A stretch of DNA of 10,092 bases from positions 1 to 10,092 of the forward strand of contig CAJOER010000024.1 in assembly GCA_905233805.1 (NCBI GenBank). Reading direction: 5' to 3'. The first letter of the stretch is position 1. Each line of letters starts with the position of its first letter. Both the position numbers and the translations under genes were made by a program. Below the pieces are notes generated by a model. That model searched no databases and was not told the origin of the DNA. It saw only the letters and a list, made by a program, of their open reading frames with translations. Below are positions 1-6,755 of this stretch, one piece after another. The DNA comes from an uncultured Eubacterium sp. Lineage in GTDB: Bacteria; Bacillota; Clostridia; Oscillospirales; Acutalibacteraceae.

Positions 1-1346
1 TTTTCCTCCTCGGGGGAAACGTCCTCCCTGTATTCGTGTACGTAACGCGCCGTCTGCTGGAAGGGTACGGAAAGGAATTCCCTCTTGCTTCCCTTTGAAA
101 TATTGAGCGCAGGATAAATCACGCCTGCAACGCCTATCTGGAAAATGAGTACGGCGCAGACTATCGCCGAGCCGATTTTAAAAGCGCGTTTTTTATCTTT
201 GATATTTACAAGCGCGGCAACGATGAGAACGAGCACCATAATATAGATGCTGTTATTCCTCGTAAGGATAAAGAGGAATACCGCCGCGAAGTATGAAATG
301 AGCTTCAAGCGCGTAATGTTCTCCGCCGTCAGTAGTTCGTATGTGAGAATGATTACAAGAACGAAGAATGCGCAGAAAAACGTATCCTTGACTATCGTCA
401 TTGTATAAATCGGAAACAGCGGATTAAGCGCCAAAAACGCAGAAGAAAGCATAATAACTCTCTGCCTTGCGCCGTGTTTTTTCATAACGGCTACGGCATA
501 AGCGAGGCAGAGCGCAAGAACGAGCGCCTGAACAAGGCAAAGCGCCTCGAACGCCAGAGCCTGAGAGCCGATTAGCTTCCCGAATTTTATCGTAATGTTA
601 AGCACCTCGGTATAAAACACCGGGTGATGAGTATTTACAAGAAATGAATCGTCGGTTAAAACTATCGCTCTCGCGGACCACGCGTTGACATACTTCCCTA
701 CAACCTGCGCCACCTCGTCCTTTGCGTCGGGGGTAAAGCAGCCGGGATAGAGAAGAAGCATATAGGGCGACCAGAAAATGAGAAACAGCGCCGTATACCA
801 CAGCATTTCCTTTTTCATTGAAAACGGCTTGCTGAGGTAATACTTCGAAGTCATTGAAAAACGGTAATTTGAAACTATTGCAAACAGCGCGTATATAATA
901 AACGCCCAGCCGATAACCTTGATAAAAGTCAGGAGCACGGCGCCCTCGCTGCCGAGGAAATAGTTCCAGTTGCTCTTTCTGCTGTAACTCTTACAGAGAA
1001 TCAGCATAAACGGGATAATGCCCGAAATGATTGCCGCTGCAAACTTTTCAGGTTTGCTTCCCTTATACTTCGGAGCCTTTGAAAAAAGAAAATAAAACAC
1101 AGCTATAAAAAGCACTGAAAACACGTCAATGCCCTTTACCGCGTGTCTTACATGAAAATACAGCCTGCCGAATATCCACTTTGAAATAAGTATATCCTTA
1201 TACTTTTCGGGAAGGGCGTATTTTGCACTGTTCACATACAGCGCCAGCGATGAAACCGACGCCATAATAAGCCATACTATCTTCTGAAAGTACGGCTTCG
1301 TCTTTTCATAATACGGCTCAATCGCCCTGAAAATCCTGCTCTTCAT
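1..1346 (-). CDS. DUF6020-like polytopic membrane protein, 3' end outside window
   Basis: I translated this open frame directly: 448 codons are visible and the C-terminus lies beyond base 1. The protein is very hydrophobic, with many predicted membrane helices from about residue 22 onward. Two landmarks resemble the DUF6020 / glycosyltransferase-like membrane family: YPGCFTPDAKDE at residues 200-211, directly after a helix, and NTHHPVFYTE at 238-247. In such families these polar loops sit on the outer face, and roles in surface polysaccharide or lipid-linked sugar handling are suspected, but no reaction is established. The ATG at 1344-1346 is the only usable start, because an in-frame stop lies just upstream and no ATG, GTG or TTG lies between. 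It has no close Shine-Dalgarno and sits inside the end of the GtrA gene, so translation is probably coupled to that gene. Family assignment is from recalled motifs, not a search. Confidence 0.72.
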   Translation of the reverse strand, partial: MKSRIFRAIEPYYEKTKPYFQKIVWLIMASVSSLALYVNSAKYALPEKYKDILISKWIFGRLYFHVRHAVKGIDVFSVLFIAVFYFLFSKAPKYKGSKPEKFAAAIISGIIPFMLILCKSYSRKSNWNYFLGSEGAVLLTFIKVIGWAFIIYALFAIVSNYRFSMTSKYYLSKPFSMKKEMLWYTALFLIFWSPYMLLLYPGCFTPDAKDEVAQVVGKYVNAWSARAIVLTDDSFLVNTHHPVFYTEVLNITIKFGKLIGSQALAFEALCLVQALVLALCLAYAVAVMKKHGARQRVIMLSSAFLALNPLFPIYTMTIVKDTFFCAFFVLVIILTYELLTAENITRLKLISYFAAVFLFILTRNNSIYIMVLVLIVAALVNIKDKKRAFKIGSAIVCAVLIFQIGVAGVIYPALNISKGSKREFLSVPFQQTARYVHEYREDVSPEEE

Positions 1347-1827
1347 CTGAATCGGGGGTTTTAACCTTTCTGAATACTATAAGCTTTGAGAATACGTAGT
1401 TGAGTACTACGATAATTACCGAAACCGCAATTTTTGAATAAATACCGTTGGTTAAAAGAACGCCTATCTTTTCAAGATTGAAGGTGTGCACAAGGTTGAA
1501 AAACGGCTTGTCAAATCCGACTTTTGCAAGAAGCGGCACGCCTACAAGTTCAATCGCGCCCGTAATGCCTCTTGACGCGGCGAAGGAGATAAACTCCCTG
1601 ATAACGAGCTTCGGCTCAAAGCTTTTCGACTTGAAAACTCTCAGTTTATTCGTGAAGAACGCGAATACCATGGCGAGAGTCCAACTCAGCGTATTTGAAA
1701 GAATAATACCGAGATGAAGGTATTTTTCAAACACGGCATAAGAGCCCCAGCTGATTATAGTAGCCAGAACGCCGTAGAACACATATACAATTATCTCATA
1801 AAGCTTATCGGGTATCTTTTTTCTCAT
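1318..1827 (-). CDS. GtrA-family small membrane protein
   Basis: A 169-residue protein with about four membrane helices (roughly residues 11-32, 39-58, 80-100 and 128-150) and the internal pseudo-symmetry of the GtrA family: a FFTNKLRVFKS segment near residue 57 and a matching NYVFSKLIVFRK segment near residue 143, each closing a helix pair. GtrA-like proteins are thought to help move or use polyprenyl-phosphate-linked sugars for decoration of surface polysaccharides. The length is typical of the family. It overlaps the downstream DUF6020-like gene by 29 bp, which argues for coupled translation and joint function. The start codon lacks a close ribosome site: the only GGGAGG lies about 25 nt upstream, inside the arm of a hairpin. 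The family call is good; the sugar and the acceptor cannot be read from sequence. Confidence 0.86.
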   Translation of the reverse strand: MRKKIPDKLYEIIVYVFYGVLATIISWGSYAVFEKYLHLGIILSNTLSWTLAMVFAFFTNKLRVFKSKSFEPKLVIREFISFAASRGITGAIELVGVPLLAKVGFDKPFFNLVHTFNLEKIGVLLTNGIYSKIAVSVIIVVLNYVFSKLIVFRKVKTPDSDEEQDFQGD

Positions 1828-1836
1828 ATTACATAC

Positions 1837-1858
1837 CGGGAGGGCGTGTGCCCTCCCG
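1837..1858 (-). other. GC-rich hairpin between transporter and GtrA genes
   Basis: Perfect 9-bp inverted repeat, CGGGAGGGC at 1837-1845 and GCCCTCCCG at 1850-1858, with a 4-nt loop. On the minus strand it lies 13 nt after the transporter stop codon and 9 nt before the GtrA ATG. It is not followed by a T-run in that direction, so it is not a standard intrinsic terminator for the operon. On the plus strand a T-rich stretch (1865-1870) follows, but no plus-strand gene precedes it. It may be an mRNA processing or stability structure, or may hide the ribosome site of GtrA. Confidence 0.7.
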
Positions 1859-1871
1859 CCTTCATTTTTTA

Positions 1872-3368
1872 TTATTCTTCCGCTGTTCCTCTTCTCTCGG
1901 CAAGAGCCTTTGAGATTTCAGTCTTCTTTTCGCCTACGATGTCATACTTGAACATCGGGATAGTTGAAAGAAGAGCAAGGATACCGGGAACTGCGGTATA
2001 TGCGAAGAATATCCAGTCCTTAGTCGATGACGAGAAGCCCTGGGCAGAGCCTGCCGTAATCGCTTTAAGTTCGTCGGAATAGCCCGAAATGCCTACGAAT
2101 ACAAGGCCGAGAGCTACGCCGAGCGCAAGACATACTTTAATAGTAAGAGTAAGGATTGAGTAAGCGGTACCTTCCATTCTCTTACCGGTTTCATATTCAT
2201 AGTAGTCAACGCAGTCAGCAGTCATAATCATCGGCATAAGAGTTACTGCACCGAACTGTAAGCCGATAAGGAAGAGCGACGCGAAGAAGAGGATTGTAAG
2301 AACAGCGTTACCGCCCTTGAACCAATCCTCGCTCGAGGTGCACGCCTTGAACCAGAAGTGGCCTACGATGAACGAGAGAACGGATACAACAAAGCCGTAA
2401 ATCGACATAATGAGGTAAACCTTCTTCTCGTTGAGTTTTTTAATAAGTACGGGGCAGATAGCCATACTAATCATAGAGCCGATAGCGGTTACGATACCGA
2501 GAACGGCAACAAGGTTCTGAGAGCCTAAAAGCGCGTTGGCAGCCTGAACCTGAATACCCATAGCCATCTGACGGCCGAAGCCGAGGAAGTAGGATACGAT
2601 AACAAGCATTAAGGGCTTATTCTCTTTAAGCGCTTTGAACATATCCTTCATACCGATTTTTTCGTTTGATTCGGTAACAACTCTTTCCTTATTGATAAGC
2701 GGGATAAGAGCGAAGAGCGCGCAGCCGAGAACTGCCGTTAAAATTGCTACGAATAAATATTCAAGGCCAATCATCGGGGTATCGGTTTCACCCTTCTTGA
2801 TTATAACCTTGGAGCCTTCGGGCACGATTAAACAAACGATGGGTACGATAACTACGCAGGCAGAAAATCCTATCTGCTTTGCAGTATTTGAAATGGATAC
2901 AACGTTAGTTCTTTCGGTCGGGTTCGGGGTGAGAGCCGCGGCAATACCCTGAGAGGGTACGTCGCCCATAGTCATGGCGATTGACCAGATAAGATAGGTA
3001 ACGAAAATCCATACGTAGGTTACCATTCTGTTATTCTTAAAGGGAACATCGATAAATACGACGGCGCTCATAACAAGAAGAGGTATGATTGAATATGTAA
3101 TCATTCCCTTGAACTTGCCGAGCTTGCTCTTTGAACGGTCTACCATACCGCCGACAATCGGGTCGGCAACCGCGGAGATAATCTTAGCTACGAGGATAAG
3201 AATACCTACAACGGCAATATCAACGCCGAGTATGGAACCGTCAAATTCAGCCTGGTAGGAGTTGAGAAGTCCTACGATTGCCTGGAAGCCGAAAAGACCG
3301 AGCGAATAAGCGATAATTTCTTTTACACTCAGGTACTTCTGCTTCGTGATGTCATTTACATTTTCCAT
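1872..3368 (-). CDS. MelB-like GPH-family sugar/cation symporter (first copy)
   Basis: A 498-residue polytopic protein of the glycoside-pentoside-hexuronide:cation symporter family (MFS superfamily), with about 12 membrane helices. The family signature ADPIVGGMVDRSKSKLGKFK is at residues 68-87, and a second hallmark near the C-terminus reads DCVDYYEYETGKRMEGTAYS. Compared with E. coli MelB from memory, the second helix-II aspartate (MelB D59) is kept as D69 and helix-IV D124 as D136, but MelB D19 and D55 align with Q29 and S65. The helix-XI lysine is kept. A Clostridia-type tail, YDIVGEKK followed by ALAERRG, ends the protein. A strong ribosome site (AAGGAG, 7 nt) precedes ATG 3368. It follows the dehydrogenase by 41 nt with no terminator, so the two are probably co-transcribed. 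Substrate unknown. Confidence 0.93.
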   Translation of the reverse strand: MENVNDITKQKYLSVKEIIAYSLGLFGFQAIVGLLNSYQAEFDGSILGVDIAVVGILILVAKIISAVADPIVGGMVDRSKSKLGKFKGMITYSIIPLLVMSAVVFIDVPFKNNRMVTYVWIFVTYLIWSIAMTMGDVPSQGIAAALTPNPTERTNVVSISNTAKQIGFSACVVIVPIVCLIVPEGSKVIIKKGETDTPMIGLEYLFVAILTAVLGCALFALIPLINKERVVTESNEKIGMKDMFKALKENKPLMLVIVSYFLGFGRQMAMGIQVQAANALLGSQNLVAVLGIVTAIGSMISMAICPVLIKKLNEKKVYLIMSIYGFVVSVLSFIVGHFWFKACTSSEDWFKGGNAVLTILFFASLFLIGLQFGAVTLMPMIMTADCVDYYEYETGKRMEGTAYSILTLTIKVCLALGVALGLVFVGISGYSDELKAITAGSAQGFSSSTKDWIFFAYTAVPGILALLSTIPMFKYDIVGEKKTEISKALAERRGTAEE

Positions 3369-3409
3369 AAACTTTCTCCTTTTTATATTAAGACGATACC
3401 GCCTTTAGT

Positions 3410-4249
3410 TTACTCTTCAAATACGTCTTTGAACAAATCAACGTTTGCGATTTTCATATCCGCGCTGAAAAACTTTGAACCGATTACGGGCATAAAGCGC
3501 TCAAACGTCCACATAGCGTTTGCGTCAAAGCCCCTTACCTGCATCGGGTACTTATACTCGATACCGCGCATAATCATACGCACCATCTTATCGCAGTCGG
3601 TTGAAATCATATTCATAATTTTATCGCTCTTGTCGCTCTCCTCTTTACCCTGATTGCGGAAGATATCCGTCTTGGTAAAGCCCGGGCAGACGAGCGAAAC
3701 GTAGATTTTATCGGAAAACTCAACTCTGAGCGCCTCGGTAAGGCCTTTGAGCGCCGCCTTTGACGCGGAATACATAGAGGTTCCCGCAAGAGTCATAAGC
3801 GCCGCCGAGGAATCTATATTGATTATCGCGGGCGAGTCGGATTCAAGCAGCATGGGAAGAAAAGTCTTTACCGAATATACGCAGGAATAGAAGTTGATAT
3901 CCATAGTCTTGAATATCTCGTCGTACGTATACTTGTCAAACCTCTTGAACTTCGGGAGGATTCCCGCGTTGTTTACGAGGATATCGACTTTAATACCCGC
4001 CTCTTTCAAATCCTTTTCAAACTCTTCCCAGTTCTCTTTAACCGAAACGTCGAATAACCTGTATGAGAACTGGTCCTTATATTCATCACCGAGCTCTTCG
4101 ACGAATTTAATCATCTTCGGCTCGCTTCTTGCAACGCCTATTACCTTACAGCCGTGCTTTTTAATAAGGGTTGCGGCGATTCCCGCACCCATGCCTCCTG
4201 ACGCGCCTGTTACTATTGCCGTTTTACCGTCAAGCCAGCATTTTGCCAT
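3410..4249 (-). CDS. Classical short-chain dehydrogenase/reductase (SDR)
   Basis: A 279-residue cytosolic Rossmann-fold oxidoreductase. Visible motifs are the dinucleotide-binding TGASGGMG (14-21), NNAG (93-96), and the catalytic set N119, S147, Y160 and K164 in the YxxxK arrangement; S147 and Y160 are 13 apart, as usual. R41 just after the second beta strand (VARSE) favours NADP(H) over NAD(H), by the known rule for classical SDRs. After the core, a tail of about 35 residues (TFERFMPVIGSKFFS and onward) is hydrophobic and amphipathic and may contact membrane or a hydrophobic substrate. GGAGG sits 7 nt before the ATG. It is the first gene of the minus-strand operon, directly before a GPH transporter and divergent from a TetR regulator. 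The substrate could be an imported sugar, polyol, lipid-like ketone or steroid; sequence alone does not decide. Confidence 0.93.
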   Translation of the reverse strand: MAKCWLDGKTAIVTGASGGMGAGIAATLIKKHGCKVIGVARSEPKMIKFVEELGDEYKDQFSYRLFDVSVKENWEEFEKDLKEAGIKVDILVNNAGILPKFKRFDKYTYDEIFKTMDINFYSCVYSVKTFLPMLLESDSPAIINIDSSAALMTLAGTSMYSASKAALKGLTEALRVEFSDKIYVSLVCPGFTKTDIFRNQGKEESDKSDKIMNMISTDCDKMVRMIMRGIEYKYPMQVRGFDANAMWTFERFMPVIGSKFFSADMKIANVDLFKDVFEE

Positions 4250-4283
4250 GATATTACCTCCGGAATAAATTTGTATTTAAATG

Positions 4284-4312
4284 ATTATACTATATTCTTA
4301 ATATTTTTACAA
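4284..4312 (-). promoter_or_regulatory. Sigma-A type promoter of the SDR-transporter operon
   Basis: Read on the minus strand: -35 TTGTAA (4307-4312), a spacer of exactly 17 nt, and -10 TATAAT (4284-4289), a perfect consensus. Transcription would start near 4277, leaving a 5' leader of about 28 nt that contains the GGAGG site of the dehydrogenase. Confidence 0.75.
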
Positions 4313-4322
4313 TATATTTTTA

Positions 4323-4338
4323 CTCTTGTTTACAACAA
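4323..4338. promoter_or_regulatory. Candidate operator CTCTTGTTTACAACAA upstream of the SDR promoter
   Basis: Contains the short palindrome TTGT-TT-ACAA and begins 10 nt upstream of the SDR -35 box. A near-identical box (CTCTTGTTACAAC) occurs at 8414-8426, upstream of the second GPH transporter promoter. A diverged inverted copy (11 of 14 positions) lies at 4443-4456, between the TetR -10 box and its ribosome site. Candidate binding site of the adjacent TetR protein; inferred only. Confidence 0.4.
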
Positions 4339-4404
4339 TTTAATATAGAAAACTTATATTTATACAACTTTATGAATTTTTATAAATAAATAATCGCAAA
4401 AACC

Positions 4405-4433
4405 TTGACATTTAAAGAATTATGTGTTATGAA
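4405..4433 (+). promoter_or_regulatory. Sigma-A type promoter of the TetR gene
   Basis: -35 TTGACA (4405-4410, perfect consensus), 17-nt spacer, -10 TATGAA (4428-4433). Start of transcription is expected near 4440, giving a leader of about 30 nt. The 220-nt gap also holds the opposite promoter and is extremely AT-rich. Confidence 0.72.
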
Positions 4434-4442
4434 TACTTTAAC

Positions 4443-4456
4443 AAATTGTAGTTTAC
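4443..4456. promoter_or_regulatory. Possible autoregulatory site of the TetR gene
   Basis: The sequence AAATTGTAGTTTAC is an inverted, diverged copy (11 of 14 matches) of GTTTACAACAATTT at 4328-4341. It sits just after the expected TetR transcription start, a common place for a self-repressing operator. It overlaps ACAAATTGT (4441-4449), a small palindrome. Weak evidence. Confidence 0.3.
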
Positions 4457-4469
4457 GGGAGGGCGGATT

Positions 4470-5000
4470 ATGGATAAGAGAATAGTCAGAACGCGTCTTG
4501 CGGTTTTTAACGCGGTTTTTGACCTTGCTACAGAGAAAGACCTCGATAAAATTACGGTTGTCGAGCTTTGCGACAAGGCAGGCATAAACAAAAGTACTTT
4601 CTATCTTCATTACAAAAGCATTAACGACTGTTTCCAGAAATGCTTTGACCTTTTCACGGAAAAGGTTCTTGAATACGGTAAGGATATAGATTATACTCAA
4701 ATGTCCGATGCTCCTGAGGAGACGATTAAAAGAATCCTTGATGCTACCGAAGAAAACCTTGTATACGTTAAAAGGTTTAAGGATACGGTAATCTACGACG
4801 CGGCGATTAAAACGCTTAAAATGAAGTTCGTGGACGTTATCTGCAAAAACAACAATATCAATCTTAAAGACAATTACCACGAGGTTGCAAAGGTTGCTTT
4901 CCTTGTCGGCGGCTGCGCTGATTTGATTATGATGCTCACCCCCGACTTCAACCGTCAGGAAATTGAAAAAATTATGGTTGATACGATTAAAAGGAAATAA
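4470..5000 (+). CDS. TetR/AcrR-family transcriptional regulator
   Basis: A 176-residue helical protein. The N-terminal DNA-binding domain carries the typical helix-turn-helix at residues 28-48 (ITVVELCDKAGINKSTFYLHY), where TFYLHY ends the recognition helix as in most TetR proteins. The rest, about 60-176, is the ligand-binding and dimerisation part; it is variable and gives no ligand. The length is slightly short but normal for small clostridial TetR proteins. The ATG is preceded by CGGGAGGGCGGA, 2 nt away, and by its own promoter. It diverges from the SDR-GPH operon, which by the usual TetR arrangement makes that operon and itself the expected targets. A similar box in front of the second GPH transporter suggests a wider regulon. 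The gene ends 1 nt before a terminator. Confidence 0.93.
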   Translation: MDKRIVRTRLAVFNAVFDLATEKDLDKITVVELCDKAGINKSTFYLHYKSINDCFQKCFDLFTEKVLEYGKDIDYTQMSDAPEETIKRILDATEENLVYVKRFKDTVIYDAAIKTLKMKFVDVICKNNNINLKDNYHEVAKVAFLVGGCADLIMMLTPDFNRQEIEKIMVDTIKRK

Positions 5001-5001
5001 T

Positions 5002-5026
5002 AAAACGGCTCGCCGAGCCGTTTTTT
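5002..5026. terminator. Bidirectional intrinsic terminator
   Basis: Arms AAAACGGCT (5002-5010) and AGCCGTTTT (5016-5024) with a C-G closing pair, followed by T5021-T5026 on the plus strand and TTTTATTA on the minus strand. It serves the TetR gene (stop at 5000) and the convergent minus-strand gene whose stop lies 9 nt away at 5034. Confidence 0.88.
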
Positions 5027-5033
5027 ATTTTGC

Positions 5034-5519
5034 CTATATATCGTAATCATCGTTGAATTTTGCCCTGCGGGCTATCTCTTCAATATCAAATGACGGCTTA
5101 CGCAATAAATTCTTTTTATTCTTGTTATTCTTATATTCTTGTTTGTTGTCCCTGGTCTGCCCGCCGTTTGTCCCGCGCGTGCCGTTCGTTTGCCCCTCAT
5201 CGATTTCGCGTGCCTGATAAACGCCGTAGTTAAGGCATTTTATGAGGGTATAGCTGTTTGTCCCTTGCGATAATATTTCGCCCGTGTCGTTCAGCTTTTT
5301 AAGCGCGTTTCTGACCTGCTTTACGGTGAGTCCCGTCTCTTCGGCAAGGCGGTTTACCGAGGTTATCAGCTCGCCGCGTTTTATTTCTCTGCCCTGCCAG
5401 CGCGCGTCCTCGTGATTCGCCGTAATCAGAAGATGAAAATAGAGTACCTTGACGGGAATATTTGTGTACCATTCCCAGTTTGTTATTTTTCTGTGAAGTT
5501 TAATCCAGCCGGTGTTCAT
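5034..5519 (-). CDS. Phage-type replication-organiser / DnaD-like N-terminal winged-helix protein
   Basis: A 161-residue protein. The start GWIKLHRKITNWEWY (residues 4-18), the ANHEDARWQGREIKRGELITS stretch around 40-60 and the winged helix that follows (LAEETGLTVKQVRNALKKL, about 64-82) are typical of phage replisome-organiser N-terminal domains, which bind origin DNA and help load helicase. A low-complexity linker rich in Asn, Lys, Gly and Thr (about 107-140) joins a short C-terminal piece, KPSFDIEEIARRAKF. I chose ATG 5519 because GGGAGG lies 7 nt before it and the family begins here; an in-frame ATG at 5597 would add 26 unrelated residues. No other phage gene is visible, so this is an isolated cargo or relic gene, apparently intact. 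It may act as a DNA-binding regulator instead. Its 3' end uses the shared terminator at 5002. Confidence 0.82.
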   Translation of the reverse strand: MNTGWIKLHRKITNWEWYTNIPVKVLYFHLLITANHEDARWQGREIKRGELITSVNRLAEETGLTVKQVRNALKKLNDTGEILSQGTNSYTLIKCLNYGVYQAREIDEGQTNGTRGTNGGQTRDNKQEYKNNKNKKNLLRKPSFDIEEIARRAKFNDDYDI

Positions 5520-5593
5520 AATAAGTCCTCCCACTAATAGGGAAAACAAGGGCGTTTTATTCATAATTAATGCATAATCGTACAGTAAAACAC

Positions 5594-5612
5594 GCAAAAA
5601 AACTTTTTTTGC
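5594..5612. repeat. AT palindrome upstream of the winged-helix gene
   Basis: A perfect 19-nt palindrome: GC, seven A, a central C, seven T, GC. It lies about 75 nt upstream of the winged-helix start codon, in its likely control region. It could be an operator or a short bent-DNA tract. There is no gene for it to terminate. Confidence 0.55.
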
Positions 5613-5618
5613 CCGAAA

Positions 5619-5656
5619 TATTCACATTTTATGCATACGCGGATAAAAAGTGAATA
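5619..5656. repeat. Imperfect inverted repeat beside the repeat-A terminator
   Basis: TATTCAC (5619-5625) pairs with GTGAATA (5650-5656), and after a 2-nt mismatch TTTAT (5628-5632) pairs with ATAAA (5643-5647), leaving a 10-nt loop: 12 pairs in total. It ends 3 nt before the terminator arm at 5660. Possible operator for the winged-helix gene or outer part of the neighbouring repeat element. Confidence 0.5.
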
Positions 5657-5659
5657 AAT

Positions 5660-5690
5660 AAATCCCGCGGATTCGATGTCCGCGGGATTT
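5660..5690. terminator. Intrinsic terminator of the transporter/ectodomain operon (repeat A)
   Basis: 12-bp stem (5660-5671 with 5679-5690) around the loop TTCGATG. T-tracts lie on both sides, so it can act in both directions. It lies about 85 nt beyond the stop codon at 5775 on the minus strand. Core and loop are identical to the terminator at 8520-8554. Confidence 0.85.
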
Positions 5691-5777
5691 TTCTTTTTTT
5701 ACATAATAGCTACGTCTGCTATGGGTTTATTTCTTTATAAACTCTCGGCGTGGTTATGCACCTCTATGGAAAGCTTA
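5660..5777 (-). repeat. 118-nt 3'-UTR repeat element, copy A
   Basis: Shares with 8520-8638 three blocks in the same order: a 31-nt terminator core (5662-5692), ACATAATAGCT (5701-5711) and CGGCGTGGTTATGC (5746-5759). The spacer between the last two is 34 nt in both copies although its sequence differs, and the distance from the third block to the stop codon is 15 nt in both. Length conservation across 118 nt with a single 1-nt difference means a defined element, either a dispersed repeat or a 3'-UTR RNA, not chance terminator similarity. Confidence 0.8.
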
Positions 5778-6743
5778 CTTTGCAAGATATAAGCCGGAGG
5801 TGTCGATATTTGTATTATCAACATACCAGCCGCTGTCAATCTTTACAACGTAAACCTTCTGGGTTGCAACCGTCTTGCCGTTCTGGTCCTTAACCTCAAC
5901 CGTCGCCTCGGCAACGTTGCTGATTAATTCGGAGCAGTCAAGCTTTGCAAAAGCCTCGGTCATATTCTTCTTGGCCTCGTCGTCGGTAAGTCCCGATTCC
6001 GAAAGCTCGTTAGCGTCAAGAGTTGCAACGTCGGTAATTCTTGCAGCGTATTCCTGAATATACGCAACGCTCTCGTCGTGGTTGAGTTCCTTGCACTCGG
6101 TAACCTCGGCAGTGAGCTTATAATCCTTGCCGAAGAGTTCGGCATATTTTCCGTCAAACGCTTCCTTTACAACGGTTTTTCCGTCGTCGGCAAGAGTTTC
6201 CTCAGCGCCAGTCAGGCTTTCGCCGTAGGTGTCAACGTTTGCCTCAAGCGCGCCGAACATATACTCGGTATCAAGATAATCGTCACCGTAAACGCCGTGT
6301 CTGATTTCCTTAAGCTTTGAAAAATAGCTGTTGAAAAACGTGTCGTAATCGTCCCAGCCGATATTCTTAACGAGGTCTACATAGTAATCGTACATAGTGT
6401 TATATACCTTGTCGATTGCCTCCTGCTCCTCGGCGGAGCCCGTGCCTACGAAATCTGCCTGCTTAACGTCCTCGCCGTCGTTGACGTAGGGCGCCATATA
6501 AGCGTTGACAATAAAGTTACCGTATTTCTGATTCTTGGATACGAGAGTATTTTTATAAGCGTTGTAGCCGTCGCCCGTCTGGACGATAGTATCAACGTAC
6601 TGGCGTGCTACCTTATCGGGCTTGAAGCCCGTATATCTCGTGGTAAATGCAAAGATTGTCATAGCGGTAAGAACAACTGCAAGAATTACGCCGACAATAA
6701 CTGCATATAAGCCTGCTCTGAAGCCTTTTTTCTTTTCAGCCAT
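5775..6743 (-). CDS. Membrane-anchored protein with large unrecognised extracellular domain
   Basis: A 322-residue protein. The start MAEKKKGFRAG is positively charged, one membrane helix spans about residues 11-34, and residues 36-322 form a soluble, acidic domain that should face outward. There is no lipobox cysteine and no signal-peptidase site I would trust, so it is probably an uncleaved anchor. The domain has alpha-helical stretches (such as EEQEAIDKVYNTMYDYYVDL) and ends in a short beta-rich piece, VYVVKIDSGWYVDN, reminiscent of NTF2-like or DUF4878 endings; I do not recognise a family. It starts 12 bp after the GPH transporter stop, and its AAGGAGGGG site abuts that stop codon, so it is translated from the same mRNA. 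This suggests a partner of the transporter (substrate capture, sensing or stabilising), which is inference. The stop is followed by repeat A. Confidence 0.87.
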   Translation of the reverse strand: MAEKKKGFRAGLYAVIVGVILAVVLTAMTIFAFTTRYTGFKPDKVARQYVDTIVQTGDGYNAYKNTLVSKNQKYGNFIVNAYMAPYVNDGEDVKQADFVGTGSAEEQEAIDKVYNTMYDYYVDLVKNIGWDDYDTFFNSYFSKLKEIRHGVYGDDYLDTEYMFGALEANVDTYGESLTGAEETLADDGKTVVKEAFDGKYAELFGKDYKLTAEVTECKELNHDESVAYIQEYAARITDVATLDANELSESGLTDDEAKKNMTEAFAKLDCSELISNVAEATVEVKDQNGKTVATQKVYVVKIDSGWYVDNTNIDTSGLYLAK

Positions 6744-6755
6744 TTCTACCCCTCC

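Noticed and set aside
1..1317. Plus-strand coding region or small minus-strand frame at 598-801 in this stretch
   Set aside because: The continuous minus-strand frame of the DUF6020-like protein occupies all of it; the short alternative frame is Arg/Ser-rich noise.
4380..4880. Minus-strand open frame of 166 codons
   Set aside because: Antisense to the well-supported TetR gene, with a composition that fits reversed codons and no ribosome site.
5520..5597. Upstream in-frame start of the winged-helix gene
   Set aside because: The added 26 residues do not belong to the family, and the GGGAGG site is placed for the ATG at 5519.
5660..5690. tRNA-like or riboswitch reading of the conserved GC-rich stem
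   Set aside because: A simple 12-bp stem with a 7-nt loop and flanking T-runs; no cloverleaf or known aptamer pattern is present.
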